A stretch of 40,263 bases of DNA from Magnetospirillum sp. (lineage in GTDB: Bacteria > Pseudomonadota > Alphaproteobacteria > Rhodospirillales > Magnetospirillaceae), in the NCBI GenBank assembly GCA_016212565.1, contig JACRFY010000017.1, forward strand, positions 1 through 40,263. The letters run 5' to 3'. Below, piece after piece: positions 16,274 to 25,033 of the stretch; position 1 is the stretch's first letter; every line of letters begins with the position of its first letter. The position numbers and the translations under genes are program-made. The notes below the pieces were generated by a model, which saw only the letters and a list, made by a program, of their open reading frames with translations, was not told where the DNA came from and did not search any database.

Positions 16274-17227
16274 ATGGGCGAGCGGTTTTTCCGCCAGGTG
16301 ATCGGCGCGCTTCATGAGGCACAGGCGACCGGCCTGGTTTCGGACAAGGGACGCGACGTGCTGGGCGGGTTGTCGGGACGGGCGACGGTGGGGGCGCTGC
16401 AGCGCTTCGTCGGCCTGTTTGGCGGTCGAAGCGACATCTGCTATCTGGAAGTCGGCGTGTTCCAGGGCCTGTCGCTGCTCTCGGTGGCCATCGAGCATCC
16501 CGACTTCGCCTGCTTCGGGGTCGACAACTTTTCGATTCTCGATCCCAAGGGCGAGAATCTGGGCATCGTCCAGGAGCGCACCGCTAGGCTGAAGGCCACC
16601 AACGCCACCCTGATCAACATGGATTTCGAGGCGGCGCTGGAGCGGATCGACACCCTGACCGGCGGGCGCAAGGTGGCGGTCTATTTCATCGACGGGGCCC
16701 ACGATTACCGCTCGCAGCTGATGGGGCTGCTGCTGATCAAGCCGCATCTCGCCGAGCAGGCGGTGATTGTCGTCGACGACGCCAATTACCCCGACGTGCG
16801 CCAGAGCACCCGCGACTTCCTGGTCTCGCACCCCGAATTCAAGATGGTGTTCGAGGCCTATTCGGCCGGCCATCCCGCCAATCTCGACGATGCCACCCGG
16901 ACCGCCTGCGAGGCCGGGTTCCTCAACGGCGTCAACGTGCTGGTCAAGGATGTCGGCCGCGTGCTGCCCGAGATGCTGCCGCCGGTGCCGGCCAGCCGGC
17001 ACCTCTACGTCAACGAGTGGCTGGTTCATCGCCACCGTCTGGCCGAGCTGGCGCCCGAAGCCATGGATCTGGCCCAGGCGGCCCTCGATGGCGGCGACCT
17101 CGCCCCGGCGACGGCGCGGATCCGCGCCGTCTATGCGGCGGACAAGGCGTCCTTCGATGCCCGCTTCCCCGACCGCAACGTCCATTCGGCCGAGTTGACC
17201 CCCGGCCGCTTCACCGACTGGGGCTAG
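16274..17227 (+). CDS. Class I SAM-dependent methyltransferase (TylF/MT24-like), 317 aa
   Basis: A Rossmann-fold methyltransferase. SAM motif I is YLEVGVFQGLSLLS near residues 57-70; the acidic residue after strand 2 is in CFGVDNFS; VAVYFIDGAHDYRSQLMG and VIVVDDANYPDVRQ are post-I and metal-type motifs seen in TylF/cephalosporin-hydroxylase-like O-methyltransferases. About 100 C-terminal residues beyond the core are helical and unassigned. The ATG at 16274 has AAAGGGG six bases upstream. It is the only plus-strand gene between two long minus operons: 48 to 84 bases separate it from the divergent glycosyltransferase, and its last 17 bases overlap tail to tail with the GT-C gene. A role in methylating a sugar of this glycan is likely but inferred. 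Confidence 0.82.
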   Translation: MGERFFRQVIGALHEAQATGLVSDKGRDVLGGLSGRATVGALQRFVGLFGGRSDICYLEVGVFQGLSLLSVAIEHPDFACFGVDNFSILDPKGENLGIVQERTARLKATNATLINMDFEAALERIDTLTGGRKVAVYFIDGAHDYRSQLMGLLLIKPHLAEQAVIVVDDANYPDVRQSTRDFLVSHPEFKMVFEAYSAGHPANLDDATRTACEAGFLNGVNVLVKDVGRVLPEMLPPVPASRHLYVNEWLVHRHRLAELAPEAMDLAQAALDGGDLAPATARIRAVYAADKASFDARFPDRNVHSAELTPGRFTDWG

Positions 17228-19118
17228 ACAGGCCGCAGGCCTCGGGGTGCAGGGCGAAGGCGGCGACGGCCACCGACTCGCCGCCGCCGCCGCCCAGGGT
17301 GCGCGAGGCCCGCCGCGGCGGCGGTTCGATGACCGCCTCGGCGTGCGCGCATCCGGCTTGCAGCAGCGTGGCCATCGCGCCCGGCAGCGGATCGCCTTCG
17401 CTGGTCACCGGCACGCCGTCGGGCGGGGTGACGATCACCACATGGGTGAGACGCAGGCGCGCCAGTTCGGCGGCGATGTCCGCCGCGCTTTGATCGGGGC
17501 GCAGCTTCGGCTCGCCGGCCTGAATCGGATGATTGAGCAGCGCCGGCACGTCGAGGAAATAGAGCCACTCGCGAACCCCGACCAGCACCTTGTCATGTGC
17601 GCCGAGATGGGCGTTGATCCACGCGGCACCGACCACGTAGGCGACATCGGTGCTCAACACCGTCGCGCGGTCGGTTCCGGCCAGTTCACGTTCGACGAAG
17701 CGCTTGGCGAACACGCCCTGACCGGCGGTCTGGAGCGCCAGCGTCGCCGCCACCGCCGCCACCAGCGGCCGTCGCAGGGGCCACACTCGCGCCGCCTGCA
17801 CGGCGGCGACGGTGAAACACACCACCAGCAACGGCATCAGCGGCAGGAAGTGACGCACCCGCTGCGAGGCGCCGAAAAAGAACCACAGCAGATAGAAGCC
17901 CAAGGCCAGCCCCGCCGCGGCGCTCAATGCACCGCTGGCGAGCAGGCGTCGGCGTGCACCCCAGGCCCCGGCGGCGGCGAACGGCAGCACCAACAACGGG
18001 AACGGCCCCAGCCCGGTGCGTCCGGCCTCGATCAGGCCCGGCGGCGACAGGGTGGCGAGAACCGGATACGCCAGGGCATTGGCCGGACTGCGCGGCAGGG
18101 CCAGTTCGACCACGGCGGTGACGCGGCGGAACAGCTCGTTCTGTTCCAGGCTCCACGGTGCTTCGGCGGGATAGGTCAGGATACCGTAGAGCATGGGGAA
18201 CACCGGGTCGCCGATGTTGATCCAGTTCCACAGATACCACTGGCAGCCGGCCAGTCCGGCCACCACACCGTAGACGGCGGCCTTGACCACGCCCCGCCGC
18301 TGCCCGAGCAGCATCAGCCCGCCGATCAGGGCCAGGAACAGCGCCGGATACTTGGTGGCGATGGCAAGACCCGCCGCCAGCCCGGCCAAGGCGGCGGCGC
18401 CCAGGTCGCGCTTGCCGGCCGCATCGCCCAGAGCCAGGGCCATCGCCAGCACCAGGGCCGCCAAGCGGACCTCGACCTGGCCGGTGCCGGCGCCGTACAG
18501 CCATGCCGGCAGGGTGGCGACCACCAGGGCGGCGGCCAGCGACCAGTCGCGGCCGAGATGACGGCGGGCGACGGCGTAGGTCAGCAGCACCGCCGCCCAG
18601 CCGCTCAGTCCGGCCCACAGGGTCATTGCCCGCTCGCCGCCCACCGCCAGCGCCACCAGCGAGGTCATCTGCTGCAACAACGGAATGGCGCCGTCGAGGG
18701 CTCTGGGGATGAACACCAGATGTCCTTCGCGCAGGATCTGGCGGGGAATGGCGTAGTGGTAGGCCAGGGAATCGGCGTCGGTCGGTGGCGCCAGGGCCTC
18801 GAACAGGTCGCCGAGCGCCACTGCCGCCGCGATGGCCAGCAGGATCCAGGTCAGCGCCGAGAGCGGTTGCGGGCGCCGCGGCCGCACCAGCAGCAGTCCG
18901 GGCAGGCCGGCGACGGGAATGAGGGCGAAATTCCACGGCGCGACGTGATGGAAGAGCGGCGGCACCGCCGCCAGCCAGCCGATGAGTCCGGCGCCGAGGG
19001 GGAAGGCCCAGGCGACATGCTCGATCCATGTCCGGGAGCGAACCCGGCAGGCGGCCAGCGCCAATGCCCCCCAGCCGAGGGCACCGCCGGCCATCAGCAG
19101 GATGACGGCGGCGCTCAT
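17211..19118 (-). CDS. GT-C-type membrane glycosyltransferase (PMT/ArnT-like), 635 aa
   Basis: A polytopic membrane protein with about eleven to thirteen hydrophobic helices over the first 480 residues and a smaller soluble C-terminal part. The first extracytoplasmic loop contains PPTDADSLAYHYAIPRQIL near residues 111-129, the acidic-residue loop of GT-C enzymes that use polyprenyl-phosphate sugars. LAAGLAIATKYPALFLALIG is a typical family helix. It would transfer a sugar from a lipid-phosphate donor in the periplasm; the polyprenyl-phosphate-type GT2 at 39010-40011 could make such a donor. The start at 19118 is one base past the SDR stop. It ends the long minus operon, its 3' end overlapping the methyltransferase. 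A WsaF- or Wzy-like role is less likely. Confidence 0.8.
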   Translation of the reverse strand: MSAAVILLMAGGALGWGALALAACRVRSRTWIEHVAWAFPLGAGLIGWLAAVPPLFHHVAPWNFALIPVAGLPGLLLVRPRRPQPLSALTWILLAIAAAVALGDLFEALAPPTDADSLAYHYAIPRQILREGHLVFIPRALDGAIPLLQQMTSLVALAVGGERAMTLWAGLSGWAAVLLTYAVARRHLGRDWSLAAALVVATLPAWLYGAGTGQVEVRLAALVLAMALALGDAAGKRDLGAAALAGLAAGLAIATKYPALFLALIGGLMLLGQRRGVVKAAVYGVVAGLAGCQWYLWNWINIGDPVFPMLYGILTYPAEAPWSLEQNELFRRVTAVVELALPRSPANALAYPVLATLSPPGLIEAGRTGLGPFPLLVLPFAAAGAWGARRRLLASGALSAAAGLALGFYLLWFFFGASQRVRHFLPLMPLLVVCFTVAAVQAARVWPLRRPLVAAVAATLALQTAGQGVFAKRFVERELAGTDRATVLSTDVAYVVGAAWINAHLGAHDKVLVGVREWLYFLDVPALLNHPIQAGEPKLRPDQSAADIAAELARLRLTHVVIVTPPDGVPVTSEGDPLPGAMATLLQAGCAHAEAVIEPPPRRASRTLGGGGGESVAVAAFALHPEACGLSSPSR

Positions 19119-19119
19119 G

Positions 19120-19899
19120 TCACAGCCAGTCGCCGCCGGTCAGGGCGACCATCTGGCCGGTAACGAAGCGGCTCCAGTCCGAGAGCAGCCAGATCATCAG
19201 CGCCGCCGCCTCGGCCGGATCGCCGCCGCGTTTGAGCGGCACCAGTTGCGCCCGCTCGGCCATCTGCGCGGCAGTCTTGGCATGCCAGCGTTGATGGAAG
19301 CCGGAAGCGATGTAGCCGAAGCGCACTCCGTTGACCAGGATGCCGTCCGCCGCACCCTCGCGGGCCAGGCCCTGGACCAGGCATTCGGTGCCGCGCTTGG
19401 CGATGGCGTAGGGGAAGCTCATGGCGCTGCCGCCGTGGAGCGCCGATTCGGTGCCGTTCAAGAGAATGCGCCCACCGCTGCCCTGCACCTTCATCGCCGC
19501 CATCGCCGCGCGGGCAAGGAAGAACGGCTGGTTGAGATTGACGTCGATGTCCTTCTCCCACAGCGCCTCGGGCATGTCCTTCCAGTGGCCGGAGAAGTGC
19601 AGCCCGCCCGACAGGCACACCAGGGCGTCGAGGCCGCCGGCGCGGAGACGGAAGTCCTCGACCACGGCGATGCAATCGGCCTCGCCGGCGAAGGGGCGGC
19701 GCAGCGGCAGGACGCGCCGGTCCTCGGAATCGAACACCGTACCGGCACCGTGGGCGCCGATCACGCAATCCGGGCCTTCCAGCAGCATTGCCACCAGGGC
19801 GCGGCCGAGGCCGCCGGTGGCGCCGGTGACGAGAATGCGGCTGCCGGGGGGGACCTGGGGCACCCAGCCGGGGCGGACGAACGGCGAGGGAGAGCTCAC
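19120..19899 (-). CDS. Short-chain dehydrogenase/reductase, 259 aa
   Basis: A classical SDR oxidoreductase. The cofactor loop is ILVTGATGGLGRALVAM near residues 22-38 (TGxxxGxG), NNAG is replaced by LSGGLHFSG, and the catalytic YxxxK is in FPYAIAKRGTECL, preceded by the serine of NGTESALHG. ILVNGVRFGYIASGFH is the post-catalytic loop, and a VTGQMVALTGGDWL ending matches the family. I choose GTG 19899, which gives the GTGA four-base overlap with the upstream gene; ATG 19917 would add six residues and a 22-base overlap. In Campylobacter, PtmA is an SDR in the legionaminic pathway, so a keto-sugar or nonulosonate reductase is plausible. Substrate not determinable. Confidence 0.87.
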   Translation of the reverse strand: MSSPSPFVRPGWVPQVPPGSRILVTGATGGLGRALVAMLLEGPDCVIGAHGAGTVFDSEDRRVLPLRRPFAGEADCIAVVEDFRLRAGGLDALVCLSGGLHFSGHWKDMPEALWEKDIDVNLNQPFFLARAAMAAMKVQGSGGRILLNGTESALHGGSAMSFPYAIAKRGTECLVQGLAREGAADGILVNGVRFGYIASGFHQRWHAKTAAQMAERAQLVPLKRGGDPAEAAALMIWLLSDWSRFVTGQMVALTGGDWL

Positions 19900-20714
19900 G
19901 ACCGGACTCCGTAGCATGAGGTGACGGTGGCCAGGCTGGCGGCCAGGGTGGTCAATGGATCGACGTCGGGCAGCATGCGCTGCTCGACCGACACCCAGCC
20001 GCGATAGCCGGTGGCGCGCAGATAGCCGCCGAGGGCGGCGTGGTCGACGGCGCCGGTCGAGCCGACCGCCACCAGACCGGGATCGTTGGCATGGACATGA
20101 TCGATGCGACCGCGCGCCGCTTCGAAGACCACCGGATTGTCCTCATGGTTGTCGACCAGCGCCTTGGCGTCGATCTGGAAGCCGAGCGCCGGATGGTTCC
20201 AACGCCGCATCAGCGCCAGACATTCGGCGGCGGTGTTGAGGAAATCGGTGTCCTTGGGCCCCAGCGGCTCGAAGCACAATACGGTGCCGTGGGCTTCGCA
20301 GGAGGGCAGAACGGCGGAGAGGTAAGCCTCGCACTCGGCCTGGGCCTGAGCGGCCGGCATGTCGCCGCGTCGCCGTCCGCCGCCGTAGATCAGCGTCGTA
20401 CCGCCGAGGTCGCGGCACAGCGCCGACAGGTGCTTGGTGAAGGCGACGGTGCGGGCGAAGGTCTCGGCGCCCTTGAACAGGCCGAGCTCGGGGTGGTCGA
20501 AGAACAGCGAATGCAGGCCGACCACCGTCAGACCGGCGGCCTCGACCGCCTGGCGATAGGCGGTGACCGCGGCGGCGGCGAGGCCGTCCCAGGTCTCGGC
20601 CCACACCCGGCTCGGCGCCACCTCCAGGCCCGTGGCCCCCATCGCCGCGACCCGGGGCAGCAAGGCGTGGTGATCGAAGGCCGGCAGGCCGATGTTGGAA
20701 ACGGCGAGATTCAT
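19896..20714 (-). CDS. TIM-barrel sugar-phosphate isomerase/epimerase (AP-endonuclease-2 family), 272 aa
   Basis: An (alpha/beta)8 barrel of the xylose-isomerase-like family. It begins LAVSNIGLPAFD, then GATGLEVAPSRVW near residue 32, VVGLHSLFFDHPELGLFKG, TLIYGGGRRRGDMP, VLCFEPLGPKDTDFLN (metal-ligand Glu), FQIDAKALVDN and IDHVHANDPG (metal-ligand His/Asp), ending WVSVEQRM. This order of metal ligands at strand ends is typical of members that isomerise or epimerise keto sugars. The ATG 20714 overlaps the ABC transporter stop (ATGA); the far longer open frame is shadow. It and the SDR form a pair. A second, distinct TIM-barrel member lies at 29500-30375. The sugar substrate is unknown. Confidence 0.83.
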   Translation of the reverse strand: MNLAVSNIGLPAFDHHALLPRVAAMGATGLEVAPSRVWAETWDGLAAAAVTAYRQAVEAAGLTVVGLHSLFFDHPELGLFKGAETFARTVAFTKHLSALCRDLGGTTLIYGGGRRRGDMPAAQAQAECEAYLSAVLPSCEAHGTVLCFEPLGPKDTDFLNTAAECLALMRRWNHPALGFQIDAKALVDNHEDNPVVFEAARGRIDHVHANDPGLVAVGSTGAVDHAALGGYLRATGYRGWVSVEQRMLPDVDPLTTLAASLATVTSCYGVRS

Positions 20715-22522
20715 CGGCCCTCCTGTGCCCCGGTGAGATCGGCCAGTTGGACCATCTTGCGGAAATCGGCGACGCGGGATTCCAGCTCGGCAAAGCTGCC
20801 GACGTCGGCGATGGCGCCGCCGCGCACGAACACCAGACGGTCGCAGTGGGTAAGGGTGCTGAGGCGATGGGCGACCAGGACCAGGGTGCGGTTGCCCGCC
20901 AATTCCTCGATCACCCGGGTAATCTCGCGCTCGGTCTCGCTGTCCAGTGCCGAAGTGGCTTCGTCGAGCACCAGCACCTCGGGGTCGCGGTAGAGGGCGC
21001 GGGCGATGCCGATGCGCTGGCGCTGGCCGCCCGACAGGCGGATCCCGTTCTCGCCCAGAGTGGTGTCGAGCCCGGCCGGCAGGGCGCGGATCACCGCTTC
21101 GACATGGGCCAGGCGCAGGGCCTGCCAGACGCGGGCGTCGTCGATATCCTCGTCGAGCAGGCCGAAGGCGACGTTGCGCCGTACGGTGTCGTCGAGCAGG
21201 TTGATCTGCTGCGGCACATAGCCGATGCGGCGCTGCCACTCGGCCAGATTGGCGCCGGTCTCCCAGTCGTCGGCGAGGATGCGGCCGGTGTGCGGCGGCA
21301 GCAGGCCGAGGAGGACGTCGACCAGGGTCGACTTGCCCGATCCCGATGGCCCCACCAGGCCGACCGACTCGCCTTTGCGAATGGTCAGGGTCACAGCGTG
21401 CAGGGCGTCGGTCTCGGCGCCGGGATAACGGAAGGAAACGCCGTCGACGCGGATGGCTTCGGCCAGCGACGGACGGGGCGGCGGCGATGGGGCGGCGGTC
21501 CGGCCGGCATCGCCCTCGGCCTCGACGAGGTCGGCATGCAGGGCGCCGATCATGGTGCTGCGGCGCTTCAATTCCGCCAAGGCCGACAGGATGCGGTTGG
21601 CCGAAGGCATCAGGCGCAGGGCGGCCAGTCCGAACATGGCGACGACCGAGGCGGTCTCCGCCACCGATCCGGTACTTTCGAGCAGGGCGCCGACGGCGGT
21701 GAAGGCGCCGATCACCATCAGCAGCTCCATGAACAGCCGCGAGGTGTGCAGGTTGGTGGCCGCCAGCGATTTGTAGAACGCCAGACGCAGGACATGGCGA
21801 CCGTAGGCGGCGATGAAGTGAGGCTGGCAGCGGAATAGCTGGATGTCCTTGAAGACGCCGAAGCTTTCCTTGGCGACACCGACGGCGCCCATTTCGCTGG
21901 CATAGGCGGCGGCGCCCCAGCGCAGGAAGAACGGACCGACGACAAGATGAAACAGGCCGCCGGCCACCACCAGGACGGCGCAGGCGGTCAAGGTGAAGGC
22001 AGGCGCGGCAACCACCATCATGGCGAAGGCGGCCAGACCCATCAGCACGTCGAGGACGATGGCCAGGCAAACGACGATGCTTTCGAACGCCGCCGGGGCC
22101 GCCTGACCCAGGGTGAACAGCAGCTGGCCGGAATTGACCGTCAGGTGGCGGCTATAGCCGCGGCAGAGGTAGTGACGGTACAGCCGGGTCATGAACTTGC
22201 CCTGCTTGGCGGCGGTGACCCGGTTGGAGAGATAGGTGGCGCCGAGGAACAGCAGGTTCTTGATCGCGAATACGGCGACGAAGAACACCGTCATTCCCAG
22301 GGTGGATGCGCGCAATCCCTCCGGCACCAGCAGATCCAGGCGGCCGAGCAGGCCGGGGCTGTGACCGGGGCCGTCGAGCATGCCGTTGATGATGGGAAAG
22401 ACCAGGGCGATGCTGGCCATCTCCATCACTGCCGCCAGGGCCATCGGCACCAGCAGCAGCAAGAAGTGCAGGCGGTCCCGGCGGTCGATCAGGGCGAAGA
22501 TTTTGGCGAGGATGGTCAGCAA
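20711..22522 (-). CDS. One-component ABC exporter/flippase (PglK/MsbA-like), about 603 aa
   Basis: A half-transporter with six predicted membrane helices (residues 1-330) and a C-terminal ATPase. Walker A is GPSGSGKST near residue 390, the signature LSGGQRQRIGIARAL near 495, Walker B VLVLDEATSAL near 518 and the switch His in VLVAHRLST near 550, so all catalytic residues are present. The family flips lipid-linked glycans (PglK of Campylobacter) or lipid A (MsbA). I start at TTG 22522 because the protein then begins MLTILAKIFALIDRRDR, as relatives do; ATG 22594 would add 24 residues without family character and overlap the upstream gene by 38 bases. No Wzx or two-component Wzm/Wzt exporter is in the window, so this is the best candidate for export of the glycan. 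Confidence 0.88.
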   Translation of the reverse strand: MLTILAKIFALIDRRDRLHFLLLLVPMALAAVMEMASIALVFPIINGMLDGPGHSPGLLGRLDLLVPEGLRASTLGMTVFFVAVFAIKNLLFLGATYLSNRVTAAKQGKFMTRLYRHYLCRGYSRHLTVNSGQLLFTLGQAAPAAFESIVVCLAIVLDVLMGLAAFAMMVVAAPAFTLTACAVLVVAGGLFHLVVGPFFLRWGAAAYASEMGAVGVAKESFGVFKDIQLFRCQPHFIAAYGRHVLRLAFYKSLAATNLHTSRLFMELLMVIGAFTAVGALLESTGSVAETASVVAMFGLAALRLMPSANRILSALAELKRRSTMIGALHADLVEAEGDAGRTAAPSPPPRPSLAEAIRVDGVSFRYPGAETDALHAVTLTIRKGESVGLVGPSGSGKSTLVDVLLGLLPPHTGRILADDWETGANLAEWQRRIGYVPQQINLLDDTVRRNVAFGLLDEDIDDARVWQALRLAHVEAVIRALPAGLDTTLGENGIRLSGGQRQRIGIARALYRDPEVLVLDEATSALDSETEREITRVIEELAGNRTLVLVAHRLSTLTHCDRLVFVRGGAIADVGSFAELESRVADFRKMVQLADLTGAQEGR

Positions 22523-22556
22523 AATGACGCCTATTCTCGTTCGGGTGGGCGTAGTC

Positions 22557-24302
22557 TCAGGGGTAGGATGCGGGCAGTGGATGGGCCGGCTCACGCGCGG
22601 CTAAGCCCATATCCTCGCGGACGATGTCGAAGAACGTACGGCCCGAAAGGTCGACCAGGTCGGCATAGAGATCACGCCGATACGGCGCTTCCCCCGATTC
22701 GATGCCGCGGATGCGGCACGTTGCCTCGGCGGCGGAATGTACGCACAAGCCATCGAATTCTCGCAAAATGCTGACCCGCTGCTCGGCAAGGATATCGATA
22801 TTGAAGGCGCAGCAACCGAACTGGATGGCCTCCAATACTGCCGTCGATGGATCCGAGAAGAAGTAGCGGGCCTTGCCGCAAAGAGTGAGTAGCGCGTCGC
22901 GAGTGGGCACAACGTTGGCCAGACCACGGCCGGCTTCGGCCAGCAGTAAACGGCCGGCATCAGTGTCGGCGAAATAGGGCTTTGTTTGCAGCCAAATGGT
23001 GCGATCAGGAAACGCCTCGGCCAGCCCGCGGATGAAGGCGATCAGGCCGGGTTCGCCGATGCACACGGCGGCACAGACGGCTATATTGTTCGGCCGCTCG
23101 GCCAGCCGCAGCGGATACTGAGCGCGGGCCGCTCCGAAGGTTCCGACCGCCTTTACCTCCATGTCCGCCGCCCAGCGATCCTTGAGGTAACGTTCGTAAA
23201 TGGCGCGCCCGGTCACGTAATAGCGGTCGAAACTGATATAGCGCCACATGGGGAAGCGGTTGGAATAGACCGGATAGCCGTGGATGATCCCAAACGATTT
23301 GCCGCCGACCCGGGCGATTTCCTCGCGGCGGATCACGTGCTCGATGTTGTAATCGTCGCGGCCCCAGAAATACCGCGGGTGGTAGCGGCAAAAAAAGGCG
23401 CGCAGGATAGCACGGCGAAAGGGTAGCGCCGCGATGGCGTAGAAGTGGGCGGGTTCGACACCGCCGGCAAAGCGGAACAGGCGGATTGCCTGCCGCAACA
23501 ATAGCGGCAGCAGAGCCAGCGTCTCCGGCCACGGCAGCAATCCGTCACGAGAGCCGACAACGGGATAGCGGGCGGCAAGTTCAGTCGGAATGGGGTGGGT
23601 GGGGCCACGCCGAACCAGTAGGATTGGCCCCCCCTCTTCCAGCTCCTGATAGAGTGCCACGTCCCGCCGATCGGCGATGCAGTCGGCGGCAAGGAACACC
23701 TTGGTAGCTTTGACCGCTGCCCGCGTCCGCGTTAGCGTCCACAAGACGGTATAAAGGCCGAGGCCGAGGCCAAGCAGCAGATTGATCAAACGACGCGGTA
23801 CCCAGGCGACGTCGACGCGATCATCGGGTGATCGGCCAGCATAAGCTTCCAAAAGGGCGGCGGTATCGGGTGACAGCCCCACGAGGCGGACATTCGGGCA
23901 TTCGGCAAGAATGGCCTTGGCCTCGACCACGGTGTGGTGCTTCCAGCGCACATGATTGCAGGTAACCTGCTTATAGGCGAAGGCATCGGCGGGAATCGCG
24001 TGATCGGCTTCGGCATAGCGGAAATGGCTGTCGTGAAACGGTTCCAATTCGCCGAACACGTTATGAAGCATCACTCTAGTCGGATAATGATCGAGGAATT
24101 TCAGCTGCGGCAGCAGATCCCCGGGCCGACGTGCTCGCTTGCCGTTAAGCGCCCAAGCGGCGACCAGGCCGAGGAGCCCCTGTGCGGGCGGGAGTATCGC
24201 CTCGACCGCAAGCACCACAGGGCGGTGGCCGGACCAGACATCGACCAGGAAACGCGGCAGCGTCACCTCGCTGAGAACGAAGGCGCGTGGTGCATCGGTC
24301 AT
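22557..24302 (-). CDS. GT-B-like surface carbohydrate biosynthesis protein, 581 aa
   Basis: A large protein that I recognise only by pattern. After a divergent N-terminal region with one hydrophobic stretch (LLLGLGLGLYTVLWTLT, near residue 172), the C-terminal half shows SFGIIHGYPVYSNRFPMWRY, YYVTGRAIYERYL, RTIWLQTKPYF and ARYFFSDPSTAVLEAIQFGC, the layout of GT-B transferases related to capsule and CDP-glycerol-type enzymes: receptor loop, a nucleotide-contacting K-P, then S-T..EA...G. The reading frame has a noticeably more mixed third-base composition than its neighbours, hinting at separate acquisition. It is coupled (ATGA) to the downstream CMP-sugar synthetase, so it may transfer the sugar that enzyme activates. 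Donor and linkage are unknown. Confidence 0.68.
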   Translation of the reverse strand: MTDAPRAFVLSEVTLPRFLVDVWSGHRPVVLAVEAILPPAQGLLGLVAAWALNGKRARRPGDLLPQLKFLDHYPTRVMLHNVFGELEPFHDSHFRYAEADHAIPADAFAYKQVTCNHVRWKHHTVVEAKAILAECPNVRLVGLSPDTAALLEAYAGRSPDDRVDVAWVPRRLINLLLGLGLGLYTVLWTLTRTRAAVKATKVFLAADCIADRRDVALYQELEEGGPILLVRRGPTHPIPTELAARYPVVGSRDGLLPWPETLALLPLLLRQAIRLFRFAGGVEPAHFYAIAALPFRRAILRAFFCRYHPRYFWGRDDYNIEHVIRREEIARVGGKSFGIIHGYPVYSNRFPMWRYISFDRYYVTGRAIYERYLKDRWAADMEVKAVGTFGAARAQYPLRLAERPNNIAVCAAVCIGEPGLIAFIRGLAEAFPDRTIWLQTKPYFADTDAGRLLLAEAGRGLANVVPTRDALLTLCGKARYFFSDPSTAVLEAIQFGCCAFNIDILAEQRVSILREFDGLCVHSAAEATCRIRGIESGEAPYRRDLYADLVDLSGRTFFDIVREDMGLAAREPAHPLPASYP

Positions 24303-25033
24303 GGCAGGCCCCTCACCCGTAGAGCCGCTTCGACCTTGGCGACGTCGTCGGGAAGATCCACGGCAATGGAGGCGGCGGAGACCCGCACCATGCGCACGTC
24401 GATGCCCATTTCGAGGAAGCGGAGGACTTCGAGGTCCTCGATTTCCTCCAGAGGCGTCTTACCGGCAGCGCCGGCAAACGCGGCCAGTGACGCCTTGTCG
24501 AAGGCCATCACGCACACCTGGCGCATCGCTGACACCAGGGCATCGGCCTTGTTGTTGGGAATCGGCGCCCGGCTCATGTACAGCAGACGGCCGTCGGGAG
24601 CGGCAACCACCTTGGGGATCATCCGGCTGTACCAGTCGCCCTCGTCGAGGATCGGTGCCATGCCGTTGACCACGGCGCCGGGATGGGCCTCGGCGAAGGC
24701 CTGGACGGCGAGGATGTCCGCCGCCTCGATCAAGGGCTCGTCGCCCTGGACGTCGAGGAACAGGTCGGCGTCGATCTTTAGGCTGGCTTCGTAGACGCGG
24801 TCAGTACCGGTCAGGCAGTCCGCGCCGGTCATCACCACCTGGGCGCCGAAGTCGCGGGCGTGGACGGCGATGCGTTCGTCGTCGGTGGCGATCCAGATTG
24901 CCGCGGCCGGCATCGCCAGCGTACAGCGCTCCCAGGTGCGGCGGAGCAGGGATTTGCCGGCGATCATCGTCAGCGGCTTGCCGGGAAAGCGCGACGACTT
25001 GAAGCGGGCAGGGATGACGATGACGGTCTTCAT
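24299..25033 (-). CDS. KdsB-like CMP-sugar synthetase, 244 aa
   Basis: A cytidylyltransferase with every KdsB landmark: VIVIPARFKSSRFPGKPL (residues 4-21), WIATDDERI near residue 48, LTGTDRVYEA and LFLDVQGDEPLIEA near residue 90, YMSRAPIP, and a C-terminal SIAVDLPDDVAKVEAAL. Length is the usual 240-250. In ordinary Kdo metabolism it joins CTP and Kdo to CMP-Kdo. Here the ATG overlaps the stop of an HMGL-like aldolase (ATGA), and a HAD phosphatase is two genes upstream, a set that mimics KdsA-KdsC-KdsB with a different aldolase. It therefore probably activates a Kdo-like 3-deoxy-ulosonic acid made by that aldolase. It is distinct from the KdsB-like protein at 257-1024 and from NeuA. Confidence 0.88.
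   Translation of the reverse strand: MKTVIVIPARFKSSRFPGKPLTMIAGKSLLRRTWERCTLAMPAAAIWIATDDERIAVHARDFGAQVVMTGADCLTGTDRVYEASLKIDADLFLDVQGDEPLIEAADILAVQAFAEAHPGAVVNGMAPILDEGDWYSRMIPKVVAAPDGRLLYMSRAPIPNNKADALVSAMRQVCVMAFDKASLAAFAGAAGKTPLEEIEDLEVLRFLEMGIDVRMVRVSAASIAVDLPDDVAKVEAALRVRGLP

Noticed and set aside
16226-17185. Open minus frame extending the GT-B-like protein upstream by more than 300 codons
   Set aside because: It is exactly antisense to the well-supported methyltransferase gene and has no family character; GC-rich coding DNA often leaves the opposite strand open.
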